A stretch of DNA of 64,000 bases from JACRAV01 sp964571235 (GTDB taxonomy: Bacteria; Zixibacteria; MSB-5A5; GN15; FEB-12), in the NCBI GenBank assembly GCA_964571235.1, contig CAZNAI010000001.1, positions 62,001-126,000 on the forward strand, given 5' to 3'. Positions 35,996 through 44,900 of the stretch are shown here, one piece after another. Position 1 is the first letter of the stretch, and the number at the start of each line of letters is the position of its first letter. A program made the position numbers and the translations under genes. The notes under the pieces were generated by a model that was not told the DNA's origin, did not search any database, and saw only the letters and a list, made by a program, of their open reading frames with translations.

Positions 35996-36903
35996 TTGTG
36001 TTCGTGGTACTTGCACAGGATATCGGTGCGGGCGCAGTCGGCCTGCTCCAGTTGTATGGTCGCGTGGCCGATGCCGAAGCGGGACGAAAGGACATCGTTG
36101 ATCGATTTGATACAGGACATGCCGTTGCGATAATCGTCGTCGCTTAAGCAGACATGGCACGACAGCGCGATTTCGTTAGACGAAAGTGACCAGATATGGA
36201 GATCGTGAACATCTTGGATGCCCTTGACATTCTGTATAGCACCCAATACTTCGTCGAACTGGACTCCTGACGGCACTGCCTCGAGCATTATAAGCAGTGC
36301 TTCTTTGATAACCAGATACGACGACCAGAAAATAGCAAGCGCGATAGCGACTGATAAGATGGTGTCAATGATCACCAGATTGGTAACGAGAATCACCGCT
36401 CCACCGATCAAAACGACAGCAGACGATGCGGTGTCGAAAGCCAGATGCAAGTAGGCCGTTTTCATGTTGAGCGATTTGCCCCGTTCTGAATGGAGGACAA
36501 AGACCGACGCCAGATTGCCAAAAAGTCCGATCGCGGCAATCACCATAAACAGCACCGGATGTGTGATCGGCTGGGGGTTCAAAAAGCGCTGGTACGCTTC
36601 GATGACGATGAACACGGCTATAACCACAAGTGTCGCGGCGGAGATAAACGCGATCAGGACTTCGAGACGCTTGGGGCCGTAGGTCGAGGTTTTACTGGCG
36701 GGGCGTTGCGATCCTTTTACGCCGATCCATGCCAGCACCAGCGCGGCGACATCGGAAAGATTATGAACAGCGTCGGCTTGAAGTGCCAGATATCCGGAGA
36801 TCCAGCCGCCGATAAATTCGGCAATAGTAATGACCAGATTGAGGATGATTGTCCAAAAAAGTTTACGGCCGGACATATTGCCGTGCGAATGACCGTGCGA
36901 CAT
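35992..36903 (-). CDS. Cation diffusion facilitator (zinc/cobalt/cadmium efflux)
   Basis: 303 residues. Inner-membrane metal/proton antiporter of the CzcD/ZitB group. A His-rich N-terminus (MSHGHSHG), six membrane segments, the first metal site in DAVHNLSD and the second in AYLHLAFDTASS (His/Asp spacing preserved), and a C-terminal cytosolic domain (GIQDVHDLHIWSLSSNEIALSCHV, in parts). Ends in a Cys/His-rich tail CARTDILCKYHEHK that may bind metal. Its -10 box ends 5 nt before the ATG, so the message is probably leaderless. Overlaps rlmD by GTGA. Confidence 0.94.
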   Translation of the reverse strand: MSHGHSHGNMSGRKLFWTIILNLVITIAEFIGGWISGYLALQADAVHNLSDVAALVLAWIGVKGSQRPASKTSTYGPKRLEVLIAFISAATLVVIAVFIVIEAYQRFLNPQPITHPVLFMVIAAIGLFGNLASVFVLHSERGKSLNMKTAYLHLAFDTASSAVVLIGGAVILVTNLVIIDTILSVAIALAIFWSSYLVIKEALLIMLEAVPSGVQFDEVLGAIQNVKGIQDVHDLHIWSLSSNEIALSCHVCLSDDDYRNGMSCIKSINDVLSSRFGIGHATIQLEQADCARTDILCKYHEHK

Positions 36904-36908
36904 GATCT

Positions 36909-36937
36909 ATTATACACCAGTTGACGGCATCTTGCAA
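36909..36937 (-). promoter_or_regulatory. CDF operon promoter, probably leaderless
   Basis: Minus strand: TTGCAA (36937-36932), 17-nt spacer, a perfect TATAAT (36914-36909), then 5 nt to ATG 36903. No room for a ribosome site. Confidence 0.65.
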
Positions 36938-36974
36938 TCGAGGCAGTTAGATTGGGGGTAAAAGGCCAGGCGGG

Positions 36975-38285
36975 TCAGACCAACGTCGAATGTACCCGCT
37001 CGATCTTTACACGCAGGATTCTATTCTTGTCTTTGGTCAACACAGTCATGCGGCAGTCCCCCACTTTGACCGATTCGTATTTGTCGGGGAGCCGGCCAAC
37101 CGTGTCCATGAAGAGACCGGCCAGCGTTTCGGCCTGGTCATCGGGGAGGTGTGTATCGAGAAGTTGATTGATTTCGCCGGGCCAGACTGAACCGTCGGCG
37201 AAGGCGGTCGTGTCGGATTGCTTGACAATCGGCGGGACTTCGGCGTCGTCTTCATCTAAGATTTCGTCGACAATTTCTTCGAGCACATCTTCAAGCGTGA
37301 TAATACCGGCGGTGCCGCCGAATTCATCAAGTACAATTGCCAGATGCGATTTCCCTTTTTGGAATTCGGCAAGCGCTTTGGACATCGGCATCGAATCGGG
37401 AAAAAAGAGCGGCTCGCGCACCAGATCGCGAAGAGCAAACGATGTCCAGTTCAGTTCCTTATGGACCAGATCTTTGGCATAAAAGACGCCGACGACATTG
37501 TCGATCGTTTTCTGGTAGACCGGGTAGCGACTATAATGATTAATCTTGATCCTGCGGAGTACTTCGGTCGCGGGCGTGTCGATTTCGAATGCCTCGACAT
37601 CGGGGCGCGGTTTCATCGCGCGACGAATGGTTGCTTCGGAAAAAGCGAACGACGAACGGATCAAGTCAACTTCGGTGTCGTCGAAGACGCCCTTCTTGCG
37701 GCCTTCGGTGATTGCGTGTTCGATATCGTCCGCCGTTAGGAATCCGGTGGTCTGATCCTTCGGGAATCCAAAAGTCCAGATAATTCCGCGCGAACACCAG
37801 CCCAGGAGTTTGGCGAATGGTGCGGTAAGAAAGACGATGATAGACATTGGGCCGGCGGTATACCGCGCCCATCGTTCCGGATTGGCCAGCGCGACGAGTT
37901 TGGGAACCAGCTCGCCGATCAGAACCGACAGCCCGGTGACCGGGACAACAACTACAATGTAAGCTATGGCAACATGATATTCCGCGACGAAACCAATCGA
38001 GGAATTTCGGCAGTACTGTTTGACCGCATCGACCATCGCGCCGCCGGAAAAAAGACCGGTGAGAATCGCCACCACAGTAATCATCACCTGAATGGTCGCT
38101 AAAAATGTTTCGGGGTTCTCGTGATATTTGGTGGCGGTCACCGCCCCGAGTTTGCGCTGTTCAACCTTCTGCAAAAGTCGCGCACGGCGGCTGGCAATTA
38201 CCGCGAACTCGGCCAGGACGAAGAACCCATTGGCCAAAATGAGAAACAGAACTGCGAGAACTTCAAAAGTAGGATCAAGTTGCAC
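36975..38285 (-). CDS. CNNM/CorC (HlyC) family transporter-associated protein
   Basis: 436 residues from GTG 38285. DUF21 membrane domain with about four segments (FEVLAVLFLILANGFFVLAEFAVI, in parts), then two CBS domains (MKPRPDVEAFEI, YPVYQKTIDNVVGVFYAKDL, in parts; EFGGTAGIITLEDVLEEIVDEI) and a C-terminal CorC/HlyC domain. Homologues act in magnesium or cobalt efflux; the older hemolysin label is not supported by function. A hairpin abutting the start may hide its ribosome site. Lies between htpX and the CDF gene, all on the same strand. Confidence 0.92.
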   Translation of the reverse strand: MQLDPTFEVLAVLFLILANGFFVLAEFAVIASRRARLLQKVEQRKLGAVTATKYHENPETFLATIQVMITVVAILTGLFSGGAMVDAVKQYCRNSSIGFVAEYHVAIAYIVVVVPVTGLSVLIGELVPKLVALANPERWARYTAGPMSIIVFLTAPFAKLLGWCSRGIIWTFGFPKDQTTGFLTADDIEHAITEGRKKGVFDDTEVDLIRSSFAFSEATIRRAMKPRPDVEAFEIDTPATEVLRRIKINHYSRYPVYQKTIDNVVGVFYAKDLVHKELNWTSFALRDLVREPLFFPDSMPMSKALAEFQKGKSHLAIVLDEFGGTAGIITLEDVLEEIVDEILDEDDAEVPPIVKQSDTTAFADGSVWPGEINQLLDTHLPDDQAETLAGLFMDTVGRLPDKYESVKVGDCRMTVLTKDKNRILRVKIERVHSTLV

Positions 38286-38287
38286 AA

Positions 38288-38311
38288 CTCACCGTCCTTT
38301 CGGGCGGTGAG
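38288..38311 (-). promoter_or_regulatory. Hairpin covering the ribosome site of the CorC-type gene
   Basis: A 10-bp stem CTCACCGCCC / GGACGGTGAG (one wobble) with a GAAA tetraloop ends 2 nt before GTG 38285 on the minus strand. The likely Shine-Dalgarno AAGGA spans the loop and 3' arm, so folding would limit initiation. GAAA is a stable tetraloop. Confidence 0.5.
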
Positions 38312-38337
38312 AGGCGAGTGTTCTACTGTCCGGATCG

Positions 38338-39210
38338 TCAGCGGACATAACTTTGCGAAGCGGGATTCATCGCCAGTTCTTTCAGGCGGGCGATACGTTT
38401 CTCGACCGGCGGATGGGTCGAAAAGAGATTGGTCAGTCCTTTGCCGGAAAGCGGATTTGCGATCATCAGATTAGCCGTAGCCGGACGGTCATCAAGATTT
38501 AGTTGCAACGGCGCGCGGTGAATTTTTTCAAGCGCGGAAGCCAGGCCGAAATACTTGCCGGTCATCCGTCCGCCGGTTTCATCCGCCTTGTACTCGCGCT
38601 GGCGGGAGATCGCCATCTGGAGAATCATCGCCACCAATGGCGCCACAATCGCGGCGACCAACAGGGAGATGCCATTGCCGCCACGGTCATTGTCGCGACC
38701 GCCATATCCACCGAAGATCGCCCCCCAGCGGGCCATCGACGAAAGTATGCCGATTGCCCCGGCCAGTGTCGCGGCGACTGTGCCGATGAGCATGTCGTTA
38801 TTTTGTATGTGCGCCATTTCATGCCCGATGACGCCCTCGAGTTCGTCGTCATTGAGCAACTCGAGCATTCCTTCGGTCACAGCTACAGCGGCGTGCTGGG
38901 CGTTGCGACCAGTGGCAAAAGCGTTGGGGCCTTTGGTCGGGACAATGTACACCTTGGGCATGGGAATCATCGCCTTGGTCGCGACCGATCGCACCAGACG
39001 AAACAGGCGCGGGTTGTCGCTTTCGGCAATCTGTTTAGCGCGATAGGTCGCCAGAACCATTTTGTCTGAAAACCAGTAGGCGGCGAAGTTCATCGCGGTA
39101 GCCAGCACAAAGGCGATAAACATTCCCTGCTGGCCGCCGACCGCTCCTCCGATCCAGATAAACAGGATCATGAGAATCGAGAAGATGAGCACCATTTTCA
39201 TGGTATTCAT
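38338..39210 (-). CDS. htpX: Protease HtpX homologue
   Basis: 290 residues from ATG 39210. M48 zinc metalloprotease of the inner membrane, acting on damaged membrane proteins together with FtsH. Two N-terminal membrane segments (VLIFSILMILFIWIGGAV, MFIAFVLATAMNFAAYWF), the zinc motif VIGHEMAHIQN, a further membrane region (LIGTVAATLAGAIGILSS), and REYKADETGG supplying the third ligand. The frame opens 18 codons earlier, but homologues start at MNTMKMVLIFS. GGGAG lies rather far (about 15 nt) upstream. Confidence 0.94.
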   Translation of the reverse strand: MNTMKMVLIFSILMILFIWIGGAVGGQQGMFIAFVLATAMNFAAYWFSDKMVLATYRAKQIAESDNPRLFRLVRSVATKAMIPMPKVYIVPTKGPNAFATGRNAQHAAVAVTEGMLELLNDDELEGVIGHEMAHIQNNDMLIGTVAATLAGAIGILSSMARWGAIFGGYGGRDNDRGGNGISLLVAAIVAPLVAMILQMAISRQREYKADETGGRMTGKYFGLASALEKIHRAPLQLNLDDRPATANLMIANPLSGKGLTNLFSTHPPVEKRIARLKELAMNPASQSYVR

Positions 39211-39270
39211 AGTGCTAACAGTACTCCCTTCATCCCGCGCCGCGATAAATCGGTGACGCGACACGAGGCG

Positions 39271-40926
39271 TTACTTAACGGTTTTCTTTCTCTTTCCACG
39301 ACCGAACGCCATATCGTCGGTCGAATAATGATCTACCATTTCCGGCATCGGCGGCGGTTCCACTCCGGGGCGCGATTCAGTTTCCGGCCGCTCGTGCTTG
39401 CGATGACGACTCCTCCCGTAGTGCATCTCTGTTGTCACCTGTTCGATAGCCGCCGGTTGCTCTTGAGAAACAGCGGGACGCTCAATTCGTTCCGGCGCCG
39501 GCGAGGGCGCTACCGTACGCTCAGGGCGATTACTTTCAGGAGTGACAGCCTGAGGTGTTGCCGGCGACTCACGCTGGGGCTGGGGAGATTGATTCAATTG
39601 CTCGCGCACTTTTGCCAAATCGGCGGCGGCAGTGGCTGGATCAATACTCCGGTTGACCGGAGCGGATGACGAAACTGAATTCTCCTGATCGGCGGAACGC
39701 GCAGTCTGACTACGGTCAAACCTATCCGGACGAGGGCCGCGATCACGATCGGGGCGGTCCGGTCTGGGGCCGCGCGGTCCGCGGTCTCGATACCCATCGC
39801 GTGTTCCCTCGCGTCGTTCCGGCCTTGGTCCGCGATCGCGATAGCCGGGGCGGGGTGAATCCGTTGAGGTTTCGCGCTCAGCGCCGCGGTTAACGGTGCG
39901 AGGTGGTTCTGACTGGCTGTCACGATTGGGCCGCGCACGAAAATCGTTGCGGCGGCCGGTTTCGGCATTGGCAGGTGATGGCGCATTTGACGACGCATTG
40001 GGCGAGGCGATGTCCAGCACCGGTGTCGAGGAGACGCCCATATCAAAGGGAGAACGTTCGCGGTCGCGCCGCGAGTCGGGTGTTGGACGGCTGACGGGGC
40101 GTGAAGATGCCGATCCGGGACGGGAGGTCGTTGGAGGTCGCCCAGTGGTCGGGCGTTGTCCGACCCGCGAAGTCCGCTCAAAGCGACGGCCGTCCTTTCG
40201 GGCAGGTCGCAGTTGACCGACGATCCAATCTATCCCCAGCACAATTGTAGAGTAGAGCAATAGTCCGGTCGTGGCAGTCAGAAAGAGGGCCAATGCCGTC
40301 AAGCTCAACGCAGACGACGATTCCTGAGATGGTGAACCCAGAGTGCCGACCATGGACAAAAGCCCGATCGGGGCCAGCCACATCGCCAAACGGAAAGTTC
40401 TTATCGACGCGCGAGAAATGCGCCCGCAGATGGTCACCATTTCCTGAGCCTTGTCGCCCATGACGCCAAGAACAGCCGCAATTAGGAGAGCGATGCCAAG
40501 AAAGACATACCCACCGCCGGAGGAACTGAAATTCACCAGTTCAACTGGATTGAAATGTTGCAGGAGAACTGCCGCAAAGCCGCGTGAGTCCTGGACCGTG
40601 AAAAAGGCGACGAAGACTGCGGTTACTATTAGAAGTATGGCAGTTGGAATGACTACCTGGACAAGTATCTTTGAATGTGAGACACCCCGACGGACCCGGT
40701 CGCGCGGGTTATTGAGCGCCAGGGCGAGTTGGCTGGTTACCAGCGGCACCGCGACAATGAGGAGAATTCCGCCAAAGATCTGACCGATGATTGCCGTTTG
40801 GGTCAAGATGTCCGGAGCAAAAAATCGAAGGGCAATGCCGGCAAGAATCCCTACGGCAATCACGGGTAGTAGCCAGGTGGGACTCCCCGCTGTCGGGACT
40901 CGAGAAGAGCGTGAGAATTCGTTCAT
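39271..40926 (-). CDS. Half dicarboxylate-symporter-like membrane domain fused to an Arg/Pro-rich disordered tail
   Basis: 551 residues. The N-terminal ~245 residues have about six membrane segments and read like the first half of a DAACS (GltP/DctA) symporter: LLPVIAVGILAGIALRFF, GGILLIVAVPLVTSQLALAL, HFNPVELV, and MWLAPIGLLSMVGTLG. The substrate-binding half with its re-entrant hairpins is absent. The remaining ~300 residues are low-complexity, rich in Arg, Asp, Pro, Ser (PRPERREGTRDGYRDRGPRG and similar runs), with a basic end GRGKRKKTVK. I infer that it is not a working symporter; the tail could bind nucleic acid or anionic surfaces. The start lacks a close ribosome site: AAAGGAG is ~35 nt away with a small hairpin (CGCCG/CGGCG) between. 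Confidence 0.82.
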   Translation of the reverse strand: MNEFSRSSRVPTAGSPTWLLPVIAVGILAGIALRFFAPDILTQTAIIGQIFGGILLIVAVPLVTSQLALALNNPRDRVRRGVSHSKILVQVVIPTAILLIVTAVFVAFFTVQDSRGFAAVLLQHFNPVELVNFSSSGGGYVFLGIALLIAAVLGVMGDKAQEMVTICGRISRASIRTFRLAMWLAPIGLLSMVGTLGSPSQESSSALSLTALALFLTATTGLLLYSTIVLGIDWIVGQLRPARKDGRRFERTSRVGQRPTTGRPPTTSRPGSASSRPVSRPTPDSRRDRERSPFDMGVSSTPVLDIASPNASSNAPSPANAETGRRNDFRARPNRDSQSEPPRTVNRGAERETSTDSPRPGYRDRGPRPERREGTRDGYRDRGPRGPRPDRPDRDRGPRPDRFDRSQTARSADQENSVSSSAPVNRSIDPATAAADLAKVREQLNQSPQPQRESPATPQAVTPESNRPERTVAPSPAPERIERPAVSQEQPAAIEQVTTEMHYGRSRHRKHERPETESRPGVEPPPMPEMVDHYSTDDMAFGRGKRKKTVK

Positions 40927-41215
40927 ACAATCAATCCGCCGATTGTTCGGCGATATCGAAAACTCCTTTCCAAATTCAATTCAAAGCGCACAGGGCAATA
41001 GCCCGGCGCAGTTCACTAAGCCCAGTATGATACCCAAATCGAGACCAATAATCAACCCCAGACACACGCAGAACGAACCAAATTACTGGTAATCAACGGG
41101 TTGCATGGCGGACAGGGCCAATCGTGTCTCCAAATTGGCGACAGAATCTCCCGGTCTTCATCTTTAGTTGACCGGATATGGCTATCGTGCGTACTGATGT
41201 GTCCACGGACTACTC
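40927..41215. other. Divergent intergenic region
   Basis: 289 nt between divergent genes. Apart from the small CGCCG/CGGCG hairpin near 40935-40950 and a TTGACC at 41168 without a convincing -10, I see nothing in it. Confidence 0.4.
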
Positions 41216-41617
41216 ATGAACAAACCACGCCCCGGACACACAATTTTGGTCTATCATCTACCGGCAATCGCATATGCCGGGTTGATCATAGCGCTGTCGT
41301 CGCTCACAAATGTGCGTCTTCCCAAAACGCAGATCATTGCGCTGGATAAGGTTATTCATTTCTGTGAGTACGCGTTTTTCGGCGTTTTGGCTTTTCGTTC
41401 GACTTCGCGCTGGCATAACTCCGTGAGAAGGGACGACGCGGCTTTTCTGGCCATCGCCTGTATCACCCTGTATGCCTTTGGGGATGAATTTTATCAGAGT
41501 TTCGTACCCGGCCGTCAGGCCGACATAGCGGACTTCTATACCGACGTGGTTGGGTCAGTGGTTGGGGTAGTGATTATGTGGGCGTTAGCGAGGCGTTCGG
41601 AACGGGTTATTGGATAA
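41216..41617 (+). CDS. VanZ-like family membrane protein
   Basis: 133 residues with four membrane segments: VYHLPAIAYAGLIIALSS, VIHFCEYAFFGVLAFRS, AAFLAIACITLYAFGDEFYQSF and VVGSVVGVVIMWALA. The family pattern K..HF.EYA..G and DE..Q.F.PGR....D...D..G is intact (DEFYQSFVPGRQADIADFYTD, in parts). VanZ-like proteins are common outside resistance clusters and their function is mostly unknown; nothing here suggests glycopeptide resistance. Stands alone. Confidence 0.88.
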   Translation: MNKPRPGHTILVYHLPAIAYAGLIIALSSLTNVRLPKTQIIALDKVIHFCEYAFFGVLAFRSTSRWHNSVRRDDAAFLAIACITLYAFGDEFYQSFVPGRQADIADFYTDVVGSVVGVVIMWALARRSERVIG

Positions 41618-41989
41618 GGGGTTGTGCAAATATTCTACACTGGGAGTTGGTGATTTCACCTTGACTTTAGAGATGGGTTACCTATATTAATCGCGGTTAA
41701 ACGAGATCGCCTGCAAAGATGTACTCACGGAGATCTCGTCTTTTGGTCTAACGTAGCTGGTTGGGAAATACAACAACACCTATTTCTGTGGAACGAAGTT
41801 GAGCGAGATTACAGGTTTTGCTCCGCGCAATCTCCTGAGGATTTTCTCAAACCAGTCCGCCTGCCACTCTGATTTTCGCACGGCGTACGCGGTTGCCCCT
41901 TCGGCTTTTCAAGTAAAAGCCGGGGGAATTTTCGTTTACAGTTGGGGGACAAGATGAAGAATCATACACATAACATAAAGGAGAAGGTG
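41618..41989 (+). other. Long leader region of the 41990 surface protein
   Basis: 372 nt without a gene. It holds a promoter (41661-41688), a spaced stem CGAGATC/GATCTCG followed by TCTTTT near 41711-41755, and an 8-bp hairpin CGGCTTTT/AAAAGCCG (41902-41922). If the promoter is right, the leader is almost 300 nt, long enough for post-transcriptional control. I recognise no riboswitch. Confidence 0.5.
41661..41688 (+). promoter_or_regulatory. Candidate promoter of the surface-protein operon
   Basis: TTGACT (41661-41666), 16-nt spacer, TATATT (41683-41688). Predicted start about 41695. Confidence 0.55.
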
Positions 41990-44900
41990 ATGAAGCGAAT
42001 CGCGCTGATTCTGGTGGCGATGTTTGCCTTTACGGCAGTCGTAGCCCACGCCGACGACAGCACGTTTATCCGCGTGACCCAGGTCGACGGCCTATGGAAC
42101 ACCGACACAATCAAGGCGGGCGATACCGCCAAGTTTTACGTCATGGTCGGAAACCGTTCCAGCAAGATGTACAATTTCAGTAACGGTTTCAGGGTGTACA
42201 ATCGGGCCAGTAAAGATGCCGGCGCCCCGGGGTCGGGGACTGCCGAGTGGCCTTCCGTGTACACGGCCGGTGTTCCGGGCAGAGTAAATTTCGCCGCGGT
42301 GCGGCCCCGGGTCGGTGTATTGCTCGACACTCTCGGTTTCTTGAGCAAGGCCAATTTCCAAGCGGTTATGTCGTTCAACTGCTGGAGTTGTGACGGCAAG
42401 TTAATCGACACCATCGGTCTCGCGGGCGCGGCCAGCGATGTCGATCAAACAGCCATAGCGCCACTTGATTCCGGTCTTGCCTGGAGATTCAGTATTGTGA
42501 CAAGAAAAGCAGATCACGGAAAGGCAATCTGCTTCGATTCGATCAACAATTTCCCTCCGACGAATACATGGAAATGGGCGCCGTTCCAAGCGCCGGGAGC
42601 ACCTAACGCGTTCCCCGATTGGAGTGGTCCGCACTGCTACTGGATTTTTGATCCGACTGCAACTCCCAATCTCGCGCCAGTGCTTGCGCCGATCGGCAAT
42701 CAAACTGTCAACGAGAATCAACAGATAGTGGTTGTCGCAAATGCGAGCGATCCTGATGCGACGACGCCGGCCATTAGCGCTTCGCCGCTTCCTTCGGGCG
42801 CGAGTTTTATCGATAACGGCAACGGCACTTCGCAACTGACATGGACGCCGAATTTTAATCAGGCCGGAGTGTACAATGTACTTTTTGTCGCCTCCGATGG
42901 CGCTCTGGCTGACAGCGAGCTTGTGCAGATTACGGTGAACAATGTCAACCGTCCGCCGGTGCTCGACCCAATCGGCCCGCAGGCGATTGCCGAAGGATCG
43001 AATCTGTTGTTTGCGATTTCCGGAAATGATCCGGATGGTGGTGGAGTGGTTTTTGGCGCCGCCCCTCTACCGGCCGGTGCAACTTTCGATGCGATTAACG
43101 CCGAATTCAACTGGACGCCGGGATACGATCAGGCGGGTAGTTATGATGTCTGGTTTACAATCGCTGATCCCGTGTCAGTCGATTCGGAAAAAGTGACTAT
43201 CACTGTTACTAATACCAACCGGCCACCGGTTCTCGCCGCGATTGGCGCAAAGGGCGCGACTGTTGGCGCAAATCTTTCATTTAGTGTTTCAGGAAGTGAC
43301 CCGGACGGCGGATTCCCGGCGCTTACTGCCTCGGCCCTAGCCAATGCCAGTTTAACTGACAATGGCGACGGCACCGGGACATTTAGTTTTACACCTGATG
43401 CCGGCCAGGTCGGCGCGCAGAATGTCACGTTTGTAGCCTCTGATGGCGCGTTGGCTGACAGCGAAGTTGTCACGATTACAGTAACAGCAGTGACCAACGA
43501 TGCCCCGACACTCGACCCGATTGGTGGCAAGTCAGTCGCCGAAGGTGATCAACTTCAGTTCTTTATCTCCGGCACCGATCCGAACAGCGATCCGCTGACA
43601 TTCGGAACCGGCCCGCTCCCGACCGGAGCGTCGTTCCAGGTAGGCGCCAAGTCATTCTTCTGGCAACCGGGATACGATCAGGCGGGTGAATATGATGTTA
43701 TCTTCTTTGTCTCCGACGGCTCTCTGGCCGATAGCGAGACTGTACACATTACTGTAACGAATACCAACCGTCCGCCGGTACTTGCCGCCATTGGCGCCAA
43801 GTCGGTGCAGGTGGGACAGTCTCTTAATTTTGGTGTGAGCGCCAGCGATGTCGACGGTACCATCCCTGCCCTTTCGATTTCTCTCTTGGTCAACGGTAGC
43901 TTTACCGACAACGGTAACGGCACTGGTTCTTTCGGCTTCACGCCGGATGCCGGTCAAGTTGGCGTGATCAATGTGACTTTCACGGCGACAGACGGCACTC
44001 TGGCTGATAGCGAAGTGGTCGCGATCACTGTCACCCCCAAATCTGATTTCCTCGTGCTCAGCAAAGACACGCTGGTCTACTCGGCGATTGTCAATTCCAA
44101 TCCGCCCACACAGACCGTGGATATTACCAAAGGAAGTGACAACGAAATTGACTACACTGCCAGCGCCACGGCGGCGTGGATTGAGCTGGTCGGAGCCAAT
44201 GGCACCACGCCGAGCACTTTGTTTGTGTCTATCAACACGACCGGCCTCGGGGTCGGCCCGTATCACGATTCAGTCAAAGTTCAGGGAACAAGCGTTCCTG
44301 ACAAGTGGATTCAGGTCTATTTGACACTCACCGCGTGCCCAGAAGTACAAGTGAGCAAAGCGGCCTTTGCCGACACGATCGTGGCCGGAGAGTTCTCGTC
44401 GGTTTCAGACAGCATAGACGTGACCAGTTCCGGCGTCCCACTCAACTTTGAAGCCCAGCCTTCGGCTGGTTTCAGCTACGTGACTGCCATCAGCACCACC
44501 CCAAGCAAATTGCACTTCTCGTTTAGCGAGCAATTCAATACGCCGGGTACTTACCAGCGATGCTTCACCATTCTAGCGGGCGCAGTAGACGAGCAGATTG
44601 CCTGTCCGTCGCTTAAAGAAGTGTGCGTGAATATCGTGGTTCAAGCACAGCCGTGCGTTTCGATCAAAACGTCTGATTCGCTCCTGTCATTCACCGCGGT
44701 GCAGGGCGATACGATCGCCACGCCGAATGCGAGAAACTTCACAGTTTCCTCCAGCGACGGAAGCCGCAATTTCGCGTTTGAAGTAAAATCTCCAGTCGGT
44801 GTTGATTGGATCTCTTTCGATACCACCGGCGGGAACGCAACCGTGTTCAGTGGAACCACTCCGCAGGCTGTGCCGGTTCAAGTTCGCCCGGCCTTACTTG

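Noticed and set aside
33053..36133. 1026-codon open frame on the plus strand
   Set aside because: It runs antisense across DUF885, rlmD and CDF genes, which have clear motifs on the minus strand. Its product is Arg/His/Gly-rich without any recognisable domain, a typical shadow of GC-rich coding DNA.
35996..36160. Longer rlmD start
   Set aside because: It would overlap the CDF gene by 169 nt with Arg-rich sequence; GTG 35995 overlapping the CDF stop gives the normal length.
41216..41617. Vancomycin/teicoplanin resistance gene
   Set aside because: Only the widespread VanZ-like fold is present; there is no vanHAX or regulator nearby.
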